A DNA stretch of 64,000 bases from Pseudomonas sp. NFR16 (GTDB taxonomy: Bacteria; Pseudomonadota; Gammaproteobacteria; Pseudomonadales; Pseudomonadaceae), in contig NZ_FNYJ01000005.1 of assembly GCF_900108875.1 (NCBI RefSeq), forward strand, positions 62,001-126,000. Reading direction: 5' to 3'. Every line of letters begins with the position of its first letter. Position 1 is the first letter of the stretch. Below the pieces are notes generated by a model that saw nothing but the letters and a program-made list of their open reading frames with translations, was not told the DNA's origin and made no database searches. The position numbers were made by a program, and so were the translations under genes. This document shows positions 43,437 to 52,178 of this stretch, one piece after another.

Positions 43437-44308
43437 CTAAGGGAATTGTACTGGCTGGTGGCTCCGGCACCCGTTTGCACCCCATCACCCTCGGGGTCTC
43501 CAAACAACTGCTGCCTATCTACGACAAACCGATGATCTATTACCCGATCTCGGTATTGATGCTGGCGGGCATCAAAGAAATCCTGATTATCTCGACGCCG
43601 CTGGACCTTCCCCAATACAAAGCGCTATTGGGCGACGGCAGCCAGTTCGGCGTGCACTTCCATTATGCCGAGCAGCCCAAACCTGACGGGCTGGCGCAGG
43701 CGTTTCTGATCGGGGAAGAATTCATCGGTGATGATTCGGTCTGCCTGATTCTGGGCGACAACATCTTCCACGGTCAGCATTTCAGCGACCAACTCAAGCG
43801 CGCAGCAGAACAGAAAGCTGGCGCCACTGTGTTCGGCTATTGGGTCAAAGACCCGGAGCGCTTTGGCGTGATCGACTTCGACAAGGACGGGCACGCATTG
43901 TCTATCGAGGAAAAACCCAAGGCGCCGAAGTCCAGCTACGCCGTCACCGGGCTGTATTTCTACGATAACGAAGTGATCCGGATCGCCAAGAACGTCAAGC
44001 CATCGCCCCGCGGCGAGCTGGAGATCACTGACGTCAACAACGCCTACCTCAAGCGCGGAGATCTGCGCGTAGAGCGCTTTGGCCGCGGCTTCGCCTGGCT
44101 CGATACCGGGACTCACGACAGCCTTCTCGATGCGTCGCAATACGTGCAGACCATCGAGCACCGACAAGGCCTGAAGGTCGCATGCCTTGAAGAGATCGCG
44201 TTCCAGAATGACTGGATCGACCGCGCGCACCTGCTCAAACGGGCTGACTATTTCGGCAAGACCGGCTACGGTCAGTACCTGTTCAAAGTCGCAGGGGAAA
44301 GTCAGTGA
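43433..44308 (+). CDS. rfbA: Glucose-1-phosphate thymidylyltransferase
   Basis: A 291-residue nucleotidyltransferase joining dTTP and glucose-1-phosphate to dTDP-glucose, the first step of rhamnose synthesis. The nucleotide-binding GIVLAGGSGTRLHPITLGVS, then QLLPIYDKPMIYYP, ILGDNIFHG (metal Asp) and TDVNNAYLKRGDL are typical of RmlA. It overlaps rfbB and rfbC by four bases on each side, so it is translationally coupled. RmlA is usually feedback-inhibited by dTDP-rhamnose. Confidence 0.95.
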   Translation: MTKGIVLAGGSGTRLHPITLGVSKQLLPIYDKPMIYYPISVLMLAGIKEILIISTPLDLPQYKALLGDGSQFGVHFHYAEQPKPDGLAQAFLIGEEFIGDDSVCLILGDNIFHGQHFSDQLKRAAEQKAGATVFGYWVKDPERFGVIDFDKDGHALSIEEKPKAPKSSYAVTGLYFYDNEVIRIAKNVKPSPRGELEITDVNNAYLKRGDLRVERFGRGFAWLDTGTHDSLLDASQYVQTIEHRQGLKVACLEEIAFQNDWIDRAHLLKRADYFGKTGYGQYLFKVAGESQ

Positions 44309-44850
44309 ACGTCATCGAGACTGAGTTGCCAGAAGTCCTCATCATCGAACCCAGGGTGTTCGGCGATGAGCGTGGCTTCTTCTACGAGAGCTTCAATGCC
44401 AAGGCCTTCGCCGAGGCAACCGGGGTCGACGCGCAGTTTGTGCAGGACAACCATTCACGCTCGCAGAAAGGCGTGTTGCGCGGCCTGCATTATCAGATCG
44501 AAAACCCGCAGGGCAAACTGGTGCGGGTCACGGCGGGCAAGGTGCTCGACATCGCTGTGGATATCCGTCGCGGCTCCAGCCATTTCGGCAAATGGTTCGG
44601 GCTTGAGCTGTCCGCCGAGAACGCCAGGCAGCTATGGATTCCGCCAGGATTCGCCCACGGGTTTCTGGTGCTGAGCGATTACGCCGAATTCCTGTACAAG
44701 ACCACTGACTACTACACCCCGTCGGCCGAGCGCTGCATTCGCTGGGACGATGAAGAACTGGCCATCGACTGGGGCCTGACGGAGCCGCCCAAGCTGTCGG
44801 CCAAGGATCAGGTCGGGAAAACCCTTAAAGACGCGGACGTCTTCGAATGA
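44305..44850 (+). CDS. rfbC: dTDP-4-dehydrorhamnose 3,5-epimerase
   Basis: A 181-residue cupin-fold epimerase, third enzyme of the rhamnose route. Conserved motifs are PRVFGDERGFFYESFN, QDNHSRSQKGVLRGLHYQ (catalytic His in RGLHYQ), DIAVDIRRGSSHFG and WIPPGFAHGFLVLSD. It starts at a GTG that overlaps the rfbA stop (GTGA). The length is normal (about 181-183). Confidence 0.95.
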   Translation: MNVIETELPEVLIIEPRVFGDERGFFYESFNAKAFAEATGVDAQFVQDNHSRSQKGVLRGLHYQIENPQGKLVRVTAGKVLDIAVDIRRGSSHFGKWFGLELSAENARQLWIPPGFAHGFLVLSDYAEFLYKTTDYYTPSAERCIRWDDEELAIDWGLTEPPKLSAKDQVGKTLKDADVFE

Positions 44851-45728
44851 GTGCATCGCTGCGGATATTGATCAGCGGACAGCACGGGCAGGTCTCGCAG
44901 GCGTTGCAGCAGAGCCTGAAGGATCTGGGCAAGTTGATCGTGTTGGGCCGCGATCAACTGGACCTGAGCCGGCCCGAGTCTATCGGCGAGGTGGTCCGCC
45001 GCATTCAGCCGGATCTGATCATCAACGCTGCCGCGCACACGGCGGTGGATCAGGCCGAGAGCGAACCGGATCTGGCCTTCGCGATCAATGCGACGTCGCC
45101 GGGCGTTTTTGCTCAAGAAGCCGCAGCGCTGGGGATCCCGTTCATTCACTACTCCACCGACTATGTTTTCGATGGCAGCAAAGAGGGAACGTGGAACGAG
45201 CATGACGCGCCAAACCCTCTCGGGGTGTACGGCCAGAGCAAGCTGGCGGGCGAACAGGCGATCTCGGCAGCGGGCGGGCAGTCACTTATTCTGCGCACCA
45301 GTTGGGTCTATTCGCTGACAGGACGCAACTTTCTGCTGACCATGCAGCGCCTGCTGCAGGAGCGCGAGAAGCTCACCATCGTTGCTGACCAGATCGGCGC
45401 GCCGACGTGGGCAGGCACCATCGCCCAGAGCACGCGGCAGTTGATCGAGCGCTGGCGCGAAGGCAGGCCCGGCGCTTGGGGCGTGTATCACCTGACGGCC
45501 AGTGGCGAGACTTCGTGGTTCGGCTTCGCTCAAGCCATTGGCGAGCAACTGGTCAAAGACGGCAAGCCATGCGCGGTCCTTGAGCCCATCCCATCCAGCG
45601 CCTACCCGACCCCTGCCGTTCGCCCGCTCAATTCGCGTCTGGATTGCAGTCGCCTGCAGCGTGAGTGGGGGGTGAGCCAACCGGACTGGCACGATGCACT
45701 GCTGGAGTGCTTAGCGCAGCAGCGCTAG
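44847..45728 (+). CDS. rfbD: dTDP-4-dehydrorhamnose reductase
   Basis: A 293-residue reductase finishing dTDP-L-rhamnose. The N-terminal Rossmann motif is ILISGQHGQVSQALQQ. NAAAHTAVDQAESEPDLAFA and the STDYVFDGSKEGTWNEHD block follow, and the catalytic YGQSKLAGEQAI (YxxxK) is intact. It is the last gene of the operon, coupled by ATGA to rfbC. The order B-A-C-D differs from the enzymatic order but is common in Pseudomonas. Confidence 0.95.
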   Translation: MSASLRILISGQHGQVSQALQQSLKDLGKLIVLGRDQLDLSRPESIGEVVRRIQPDLIINAAAHTAVDQAESEPDLAFAINATSPGVFAQEAAALGIPFIHYSTDYVFDGSKEGTWNEHDAPNPLGVYGQSKLAGEQAISAAGGQSLILRTSWVYSLTGRNFLLTMQRLLQEREKLTIVADQIGAPTWAGTIAQSTRQLIERWREGRPGAWGVYHLTASGETSWFGFAQAIGEQLVKDGKPCAVLEPIPSSAYPTPAVRPLNSRLDCSRLQREWGVSQPDWHDALLECLAQQR

Positions 45729-45828
45729 GCATAATGGCGCCAACCGATGCCAGGGCAGCCGGGCCGAGCACACTGCAGCGCCTGAACAGCACGAACCAGG
45801 CATCGCAACGGACCCCTCGGGCGATTCA

Positions 45829-47643
45829 ATGACCAGCACTTCCTCTCTACCACGCCGTCCCCGATGGCGCAGCCTCGCCCTGCTTGCACTGTGCCTGGCG
45901 CCGCTGCTGTGGCCGCTCGAACGTCTGGCCGAACATTACTATCGCAACGAACTGTTGAGCCAGAATCGCCAGACACTCGATCTGTACGTCGCCAACCTGC
46001 TCGGCACCCTGCACCGCTACGAAGTCCTGCCGCAAATTCTGGGCGACCTTCCCGGCCTGCGCGCCATGCTCGCCAACCCTCAGGACAAACACACCCAGGA
46101 CAGCGCCAACCAGCTGTTGATGAATACCGCGCGCCAGACCGGTGCCGAAGTCATCTACCTGATGGCGCCGAACGGCGACACCCTTGCCGCTTCGAACTGG
46201 GACAAACGCGACAGTTTCGTCGGCCGCAACTTCGCGTTCCGCCCCTACTTCAGCAACGCGATGGCAGGCAATCTCGGCCGTTTCTTTGGTCTGGGAACCA
46301 CGTCGGCCAAACGCGGTTACTTCTTCGCCGCCGCCGTGCGCGACGGCAACACCGTGATCGGCGTGCTCGTGGTCAAGGTCGATCTGGACCTGACCGAAAC
46401 GCTGTGGGGCAAGACCCCTGAGCAACTGCTGGTCACCGACCACAACGGTGTGGTGATTCTGACCTCCAACCCCAGCTGGCGCTTCAGGGCCACGCGCCCG
46501 CTGAGCGAGGAAGAAAAGCAGGCGATCATCGCCATTCAGCCCTACCCGACCCGAGATCCCCGGCCGCTGCAACTGGACGAAAACGGCTGGCTGACGCAGA
46601 CCCAACAGATCGATGAAACCGGCTGGAGCGTGAACATTCTGGCGCCCAAGGTGCTGGTGTCACGGCCTGTGCGCACGGTTGTCGCCATTGGTGGCGCAAC
46701 CCTGCTCGTTTTGATGCTGCTGCTGGGCATCATGATGCAGCGGCGCCGGCATTACCTGGACCGGATCGACTTCGAGGCGCGGGCACGGCGTGAGCTGGAA
46801 GCCCGGGTGATCGAGCGCACCAGCGATCTGGAAGGGCTCAACCGACGCCTGCGTCAGGAAGTGCTGGAGCGCGAACAGGCGCAACAAGAGCTGTTCCGTG
46901 CTCAGGACGAGCTGGTTCAGGCAGGCAAGCTGTCGGCGCTGGGGACGATGTCGGCCAGCATCAGCCACGAACTCAACCAGCCATTGGCGGCGATCCGCAG
47001 CTACGCAGAGAACGCCGAAGTGCTGCTCGATCATCAGCGCACTGACGACGCCCGGGGCAATCTGAAACTGATCAGCGAACTGACCGGGCGAATGGCCTCG
47101 ATCATTGCTCATTTGCGCGCATTTGCGCGGCGGGATCGTCATGCCCCTGAAAGCGTGGCGCTGCAGCCAGCGCTGGACGATGCACTGGCACTGCTTGCCA
47201 AGCGTCGCCGGGCGATGGAAGTGGAGCTGATCCGTGACCTGCCCGACGCCACGTTGTGGGTCCAGGCAGGCGAGACGCGCTTGCGCCAGGTGCTGGGCAA
47301 TCTGCTCGCGAACGCGCTGGATGCACTGACCGAAAAAGGCCCGCCGCGCAAACTGTGGATCAGTGCCGAGCACAACGCCGAGGGCGTCAGCCTGTACATT
47401 CGGGACAACGGTCCGGGCTTTTCCAGGGAGGCGCTGGAACACGCCCGCGAACCGTTTTTCACCACCAAGACCCGCACACAGGGGTTGGGGCTCGGGCTTG
47501 CGATCTGCGATACGCTGATGCGCGCACTGGGCGGCGAGTTGCTGTTCGCCAATCATCCCGAAGGCGGCGCGCTGCTGACCTTACGTATGCGCACCGGTGC
47601 CTCGGGAGTCAACCTTCAACCGCCGGAGGATCTATCTGCATGA
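45829..47643 (+). CDS. dctB: C4-dicarboxylate sensor histidine kinase DctB
   Basis: A 604-residue membrane kinase. An N-terminal helix (LALLALCLAPLLWPLERLA) precedes a periplasmic double-PAS (Cache) sensor of about 250 residues with the ligand-site block RDSFVGRNFAFRPYFSNAM. A second helix (VVAIGGATLLVLMLLLGIMM) and a coiled-coil follow, then the H-box SASISHELNQPLAAIRSYA and the ATPase boxes (LLANALDAL, DNGPGF, GLGLGLAI). It senses succinate, malate and fumarate and phosphorylates DctD. It overlaps dctD by four bases. The transporter gene dctA is not in the window. Confidence 0.9.
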   Translation: MTSTSSLPRRPRWRSLALLALCLAPLLWPLERLAEHYYRNELLSQNRQTLDLYVANLLGTLHRYEVLPQILGDLPGLRAMLANPQDKHTQDSANQLLMNTARQTGAEVIYLMAPNGDTLAASNWDKRDSFVGRNFAFRPYFSNAMAGNLGRFFGLGTTSAKRGYFFAAAVRDGNTVIGVLVVKVDLDLTETLWGKTPEQLLVTDHNGVVILTSNPSWRFRATRPLSEEEKQAIIAIQPYPTRDPRPLQLDENGWLTQTQQIDETGWSVNILAPKVLVSRPVRTVVAIGGATLLVLMLLLGIMMQRRRHYLDRIDFEARARRELEARVIERTSDLEGLNRRLRQEVLEREQAQQELFRAQDELVQAGKLSALGTMSASISHELNQPLAAIRSYAENAEVLLDHQRTDDARGNLKLISELTGRMASIIAHLRAFARRDRHAPESVALQPALDDALALLAKRRRAMEVELIRDLPDATLWVQAGETRLRQVLGNLLANALDALTEKGPPRKLWISAEHNAEGVSLYIRDNGPGFSREALEHAREPFFTTKTRTQGLGLGLAICDTLMRALGGELLFANHPEGGALLTLRMRTGASGVNLQPPEDLSA

Positions 47644-49019
47644 CCACGGACACCGCCATCGACAGCCGCATACAGGTTGTGCTGATCGACGACGACCCGC
47701 ACTTGCGCCAGGCGCTGAGCCAGACCCTGGATCTGGCCGGCCTGAAAATTCTGCCGCTCAGTGACGCCAAAGGTGTGCAGGCCCGCATCGAGCGCGACTG
47801 GCCGGGCGTGATCGTCAGCGACATTCGCATGCCCGGCATCGACGGCCTTGAACTGCTGAACCAGTTGCACGCGCAGGACGCTGATCTTCCGGTATTGCTG
47901 ATCACCGGGCACGGCGATGTGCCGCTTGCGGTACAGGCGATGCGTGCGGGCGCGTACGATTTTCTTGAAAAACCTTTCGCCAGCGACGCCCTGCTCGACA
48001 GCGTGCGGCGCGCCCTGGCGTTGCGCCGTCTGGTGCTGGACAACCGCAGCCTGCGTCTGGAGCTCAGCGACCGCCAGCAATTGAGCACGCGCCTCGTCGG
48101 CCTCAGCCCGTCGATCCAGCGATTGCGTGATCAGATTGGCGCACTCGCCGCCACCAAGGCCGATGTGTTGATTCTGGGTGAAACCGGCGCCGGCAAAGAA
48201 GTCGTCGCGCGCGCATTGCATGATCTGTCCAACCGCCGGAATGGCCCGTTCGTGGCGATCAACGCCGGTGCGCTGGCCGAGTCGGTGGTTGAAAGCGAGT
48301 TGTTCGGTCACGAACCCGGCGCGTTCACGGGCGCGCAAAAGCGCCGTATCGGCAAATTCGAATTCGCCAACGGCGGCACGCTGTTTCTCGACGAAATCGA
48401 GAGCATGAGCATGGACGTGCAGGTCAAGCTGCTGCGCCTGTTGCAGGAGCGGGTGGTCGAGCGGCTCGGCGGCAATCAACTGATCCCGCTGGACATCCGT
48501 GTCATTGCGGCGACCAAGGAAGACCTTCGGCAAGCCGCTGATCAGGGCAGATTCCGGCCGGACTTGTACTACCGGCTCAACGTCGCGCCGCTGCGTATTC
48601 CGCCGTTGCGCGAACGGGGCGAAGATGCGCTGGTGCTGTTCCAGCATTTCGCCGATGGTGCCAGCCTGCGCCACGGCTTGCCGCGCCACGAACTGCAGCC
48701 GGGGCACAGGGCGATGCTGCTGCGACACACCTGGCCGGGCAATGTGCGCGAGCTGCAAAATGCCGCCGAGCGCTTTGCCCTGGGACTCGAGCTTGAGCTT
48801 GAAGGCGGTCCGCGGGATGACCTGCCTTCGTCCGGCGGGGGACTGAGCGAGCAGGTCGAGGCGTTTGAGCGCGCCCTGATCGCCGCCGAACTGACCCGCC
48901 CGCACAGCTCCGTTCGCAGCCTGGCCGAAGCGCTGGACGTGCCCCGCAAGACCCTGCACGACAAGTTGCGTAAACATGGTCTGACGTTCAGTGGTGGCGG
49001 TTCCGATGACAACGATTGA
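47640..49019 (+). CDS. dctD: Sigma-54-dependent response regulator DctD
   Basis: A 459-residue NtrC-class activator. The receiver domain has the acid pair VVLIDDDPHLRQ and the phospho-accepting Asp in VIVSDIRMPG, then LLITGHGD and the Lys of FLEKPF. The AAA+ domain carries Walker A GETGAGKE, the sigma-54-contacting GAFTGA in EPGAFTGAQKRR, and Walker B LFLDEIESM. A Fis-type helix-turn-helix ends the protein (SLAEALDVPRKTLHDKLRKH). It should activate dicarboxylate transport genes in response to DctB. The start ATG overlaps the dctB stop. Confidence 0.95.
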   Translation: MTTDTAIDSRIQVVLIDDDPHLRQALSQTLDLAGLKILPLSDAKGVQARIERDWPGVIVSDIRMPGIDGLELLNQLHAQDADLPVLLITGHGDVPLAVQAMRAGAYDFLEKPFASDALLDSVRRALALRRLVLDNRSLRLELSDRQQLSTRLVGLSPSIQRLRDQIGALAATKADVLILGETGAGKEVVARALHDLSNRRNGPFVAINAGALAESVVESELFGHEPGAFTGAQKRRIGKFEFANGGTLFLDEIESMSMDVQVKLLRLLQERVVERLGGNQLIPLDIRVIAATKEDLRQAADQGRFRPDLYYRLNVAPLRIPPLRERGEDALVLFQHFADGASLRHGLPRHELQPGHRAMLLRHTWPGNVRELQNAAERFALGLELELEGGPRDDLPSSGGGLSEQVEAFERALIAAELTRPHSSVRSLAEALDVPRKTLHDKLRKHGLTFSGGGSDDND

Positions 49020-49476
49020 TCCAGATTCGAAAGCCCGCGAGCTGCAGGAGGTCCTGCATCAGGACATTCCCCTGACCCGCGACATGGGCATGCAGGTGAT
49101 CAGCTGGCAAAACCATCAATTGCGCCTGCATCTGCCGCTGGCACAGAACATCAACCACAAGAGCACACTGTTCGGCGGCAGCCTGTATTGCGGCGCCGTG
49201 CTGGCGGGCTGGGGCTGGCTGTATCTGCGCCTGAAGGAAGCCGGCATCGACGACGGCCATATCGTGATTCAGGAGGGGCAGATCAGCTATCCCCTCCCGG
49301 TCAAGCGCGATGGCGTGGCGATCTGCGAAGCGCCGGATGATGCGACGTGGGAGAGGTTCGTGAAGATGTATCAGCGCCGAGGGCGCGCGCGGCTGTCGCT
49401 GAACACCCGCATTGTGGCGAAGGACTCGGAAGAGTCGGCGGTGGAGTTTGTCGGCCAGTATGTATTGCATCGCTGA
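49006..49476 (+). CDS. YiiD C-terminal domain thioesterase-like protein
   Basis: A 156-residue hot-dog-fold protein. After DIPLTRDMGMQVISWQNHQL comes LPLAQNINHKSTLFGGSLYC, the conserved N-x-N-x-K-x-T-x-FGGSL block of the YiiD_C thioesterase family, and the protein ends with an FVGQYVL strand. The likely activity is acyl-CoA or acyl-carrier thioester hydrolysis; the substrate is unknown. The ATG at 49006 overlaps the end of dctD by 14 bases, so it is probably co-transcribed. Confidence 0.85.
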   Translation: MTTIDPDSKARELQEVLHQDIPLTRDMGMQVISWQNHQLRLHLPLAQNINHKSTLFGGSLYCGAVLAGWGWLYLRLKEAGIDDGHIVIQEGQISYPLPVKRDGVAICEAPDDATWERFVKMYQRRGRARLSLNTRIVAKDSEESAVEFVGQYVLHR

Positions 49477-49551
49477 CTGTGCTGCGAACACTTCTGGGCG
49501 TGAGCCAACTGTGTTAATGCCCCATTTGATCCACGGCGACAAACCTGACGC

Positions 49552-49793
49552 CTTCCCGGCTAAAGCCGGTCCTACGAAAAGCTTGGGGCGTCCGTAGGAC
49601 CGGCCGCACCCCGTCCTGCGAAAAGCTTGCGGCGTCCGTAGAACTGGCCGCACCCCGTCCTGCGAAAAGCTTGCGGCGTCCGTAGGACCGGCCGCACTCC
49701 GTCCTGCGAAAAGCTTGCGGCGTCCGTAGGACTGGCCGCACCCCGTCCTGCGAAAAGCTTGCGGCGTCCGTAGGACTGGCTTTAGCCGGGAAG
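49552..49793. repeat. 44-bp tandem repeat array bracketed by inverted REP sequences
   Basis: A unit beginning CGAAAAGCTTGCGGCGTCCG recurs with starts at 49575, 49619, 49663, 49707 and 49751, exactly 44 bases apart, with only single-base differences. The array is bracketed by CTTCCCGGCTAAAGCCGGTC... (49552-49576) and its near-exact complement (49769-49793). Each unit also carries CCGTAGGACYGGCCGCA, itself related to the REP stem. This is an expanded REP/BIME-type array, not a CRISPR: there are no variable spacers. Confidence 0.85.
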
Positions 49794-49834
49794 AGGCCGG
49801 TGCATGCTATAGAGATGCAGCGGGTGGAAATCAG

Positions 49835-49861
49835 GCTTCGCGAGCAAGCTCCTCCCCACAG
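49835..49861. repeat. REP-type palindrome
   Basis: GCTTCGCGAGCAAGCTCCTC with a CCCACAGG edge is the frequent pseudomonad REP unit. It lies between the tandem array and cysQ and belongs to a sequence family different from that of the array. Confidence 0.65.
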
Positions 49862-49887
49862 GATCTACGCCTGGGCGACACGCAGTG

Positions 49888-50730
49888 TCAGCCCTTCGCC
49901 AACTCGACCAACGCCTCGCGCCATGCGGCCTCTGCCGGCAACGCCAGAAAAAACTCGTTGAGCAGCGACTCGCGCGCCGGATAGTCGAACGTATTTCCCG
50001 CCAGATCGAGCACCACACCGCCTGCGCCTTCGAGCACGCCCTGCGCCGCGGCAGTGTCCCACTGCGACGTGGGCGCCAGACGCGGATAGCAATCGGCAGC
50101 ACCTTCGGCCAGCAGGCAGAATTTCAGCGAGCTGCCGACGTTGGTCAGTTGCAATTCGCCAACTGCGGCAGACAGCCCGGCCAGCAATCGCTCTTGCTCG
50201 GGGCTTGAGTGACGACGGCTGGCGACCACCGTGAACGCCTCCCCCTTCGGCGGCACGTCGCGCACGCGAATGGGCGCAAGGTGCGTGTCATCGTCACTGC
50301 GCCACGCGCCCAGCCCGGCGCCGCCGACGTAGCAGCGTTGGGTAGTCGGCATCGACACCACGCCGAACACCACGCGACCGTTTTCGATCAGCGCGACGTT
50401 GACCGTGAATTCTTCGCTGCCCGAAATGAATTCCTTGGTGCCATCCAGCGGGTCCACCAGCCACCAGCGCTGCCACTGCCCGCGCTCGCTCAACGGGATG
50501 TCGGCGTCTTCTTCAGACAAAATGTGAATGTCCGGAGCCAGCGCCTTCAAACCGGCGGCCAGCACGTCGTGGGCCGCCAGATCAGCAGCCGTGACAGGCG
50601 AATCATCAGACTTGGCCATCACGTGCACATCGGCGCGCCAGAACGGCAGAATCGCCTCGCCCGCGCGACGACAAAGCTCCATGACGGGGGCCATCAATGG
50701 GTGCGGAAAATCGGCGAACGCTCGGCTCAT
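49888..50730 (-). CDS. cysQ: 3'(2'),5'-bisphosphate nucleotidase
   Basis: A 280-residue phosphatase of the inositol monophosphatase superfamily that removes the 3'-phosphate of PAP and PAPS, clearing the by-product of sulfate assimilation. Metal-binding motifs are HILSEEDADIPLSER, WLVDPLDGTKEFISGSEEFT (DPLDGT) and APTSQWDTAAAQGVLEGAGG (WDTAA). It overlaps the upstream nudE by four bases, the usual pseudomonad pairing. Confidence 0.95.
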   Translation of the reverse strand: MSRAFADFPHPLMAPVMELCRRAGEAILPFWRADVHVMAKSDDSPVTAADLAAHDVLAAGLKALAPDIHILSEEDADIPLSERGQWQRWWLVDPLDGTKEFISGSEEFTVNVALIENGRVVFGVVSMPTTQRCYVGGAGLGAWRSDDDTHLAPIRVRDVPPKGEAFTVVASRRHSSPEQERLLAGLSAAVGELQLTNVGSSLKFCLLAEGAADCYPRLAPTSQWDTAAAQGVLEGAGGVVLDLAGNTFDYPARESLLNEFFLALPAEAAWREALVELAKG

Positions 50731-51293
50731 GGCTTGAAATCCCCACGCTGGGCGAGCAGGTCGCGCGCCAGGTACAGCGCCGCCAGCGCCCGCCCTTCGG
50801 TGAATTGCGGGTGCTGCACAAGACTCGACAACTCGCGCAGATTGACCTTGTCCACTCGCATCGGCTCAGGCTCGTCCCCGGGCAGGCGCTCTTCATACAG
50901 ATCGGTGGCCAGCACCACCTGAATCTTCTGGCTCATATAACCAGGCGAGAGCGACAGTTCGGTCAAATGTTCCAGCGTGCGCGCCCCGAATCCGGCCTCT
51001 TCCTTGAGCTCCCGGTTGGCGGCGGCCAGCACATCTTCGCCCGGCTCGACCAGGCCCTTGGGCAGCGACAACTCGTATTCATCGGTGCCACCGCAGTATT
51101 CCTCGACCAGTACCGCGTGCTCTGCATCGAGCATGGCCACGATCATCACGGCGCCGTAACCGTTGCCGCGGCCGACCAGACGCTCATACACACGCTCGAC
51201 GCCGTTGGAGAAGCGCAACTGCACTTCTTCGACTCGGAACAGACGACTACTGGCGACGATTTCGCGGGCAAGCACGGTGGGTTTCTGGCGCAT
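50727..51293 (-). CDS. nudE: ADP compounds hydrolase NudE
   Basis: A 188-residue Nudix hydrolase cleaving ADP-ribose, NADH, Ap3A and similar dinucleotides. The Nudix box is seen as GLVEPGEDVLAAANRELKEE followed by AGFG (GX5EX7REUXEE pattern). FSNGVERVYERLVGRGNGY at the front and SPGYMSQKIQVVLATDL behind fit NudE. It is coupled to cysQ and diverges from yrfG. Confidence 0.9.
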   Translation of the reverse strand: MRQKPTVLAREIVASSRLFRVEEVQLRFSNGVERVYERLVGRGNGYGAVMIVAMLDAEHAVLVEEYCGGTDEYELSLPKGLVEPGEDVLAAANRELKEEAGFGARTLEHLTELSLSPGYMSQKIQVVLATDLYEERLPGDEPEPMRVDKVNLRELSSLVQHPQFTEGRALAALYLARDLLAQRGDFKP

Positions 51294-51389
51294 GACAGGC
51301 TCCTTGGCGTAGACGGGGTACTATACCGCGGGTTTTCCGAAAGTCGTCGTCGGATAGCCACCGCGACTTTTTCAATGCCGAGGACCTTT

Positions 51390-52052
51390 ATGCCTTCTTT
51401 GCCATGGCGCGATATCGACACCGTTTTGCTGGATATGGACGGAACGCTGCTGGATCTGCATTTCGATAACCATTTCTGGCTGGAGCATTTGCCCCAGCGC
51501 TATGCGCAGCTGCACGGCGTGAGCCTGAGCCTGGCAAAGATGGAACTCATGCCACTGTTCGAAAAGAACGCTGGAACGCTGAACTGGTATTGCACCGATT
51601 TCTGGAGTGCGGAACTCAAGCTGTCGGTGAAGGACCTGAAGGCCGAAATTGCCCATCTGATCGCGTTACGGCCCGACGCGGAGACCTTTCTGGCGGCCAT
51701 CAATCAGGCCGGCAAACGCGTGATCATGATCACTAACGCCCATCGCGACTCGCTGTCGCTGAAAATGGAGCGTCTGCAACTGGCGCCCTGGTTCGAGCGC
51801 CTGATCAGTTCTCACGATTACGGTTTCCCCAAGGAGAACCCGCAGTTCTGGGACGCGCTGCACGCCGACATCAACTTCGATCCGGCGCGCAGCCTGTTCA
51901 TCGATGACACCCTGCCGATCCTGCGCAGCGCGGGACGCTATGGCGTCAAACACCTGCTGGCGGTCCGGGAACCCGACAGCCGCAAGGGGCCGAAGGACAC
52001 CGAGGAATTCGCGGCGGTAGAGGATTACCGCCAGCTGATTCAGGGTTTGTAA
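51390..52052 (+). CDS. yrfG: GMP/IMP nucleotidase (HAD family)
   Basis: A 220-residue haloacid-dehalogenase phosphatase. Motif I is VLLDMDGTLLDLHFDNHFW (two catalytic Asp), motif II VIMITNAHRD, and motif III/IV runs from the Lys region FPKENPQFWDALH to LFIDDTLPILRSA. The YrfG branch dephosphorylates purine mononucleotides. The start at 51390 follows GAGGA; an in-frame ATG 15 bases earlier lacks one. It diverges from nudE-cysQ, a conserved arrangement. Confidence 0.9.
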   Translation: MPSLPWRDIDTVLLDMDGTLLDLHFDNHFWLEHLPQRYAQLHGVSLSLAKMELMPLFEKNAGTLNWYCTDFWSAELKLSVKDLKAEIAHLIALRPDAETFLAAINQAGKRVIMITNAHRDSLSLKMERLQLAPWFERLISSHDYGFPKENPQFWDALHADINFDPARSLFIDDTLPILRSAGRYGVKHLLAVREPDSRKGPKDTEEFAAVEDYRQLIQGL

Positions 52053-52178
52053 GGCGCGGCGCATTGCGGGGGTAACGCTGCTCGCGCGCAACTGACGCAG
52101 CTGGCGGCAATCAGCACCCCATGCGACATCCTGCCGCGCTAGAATCGCCGGGCCAGCCCTGTGCCTTGCGGAGTGACA

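Noticed and set aside
49552..49793. Possible CRISPR array
   Set aside because: The units repeat end to end at 44 bases with no variable spacers, are bracketed by REP inverted repeats, and no cas gene is in the window.
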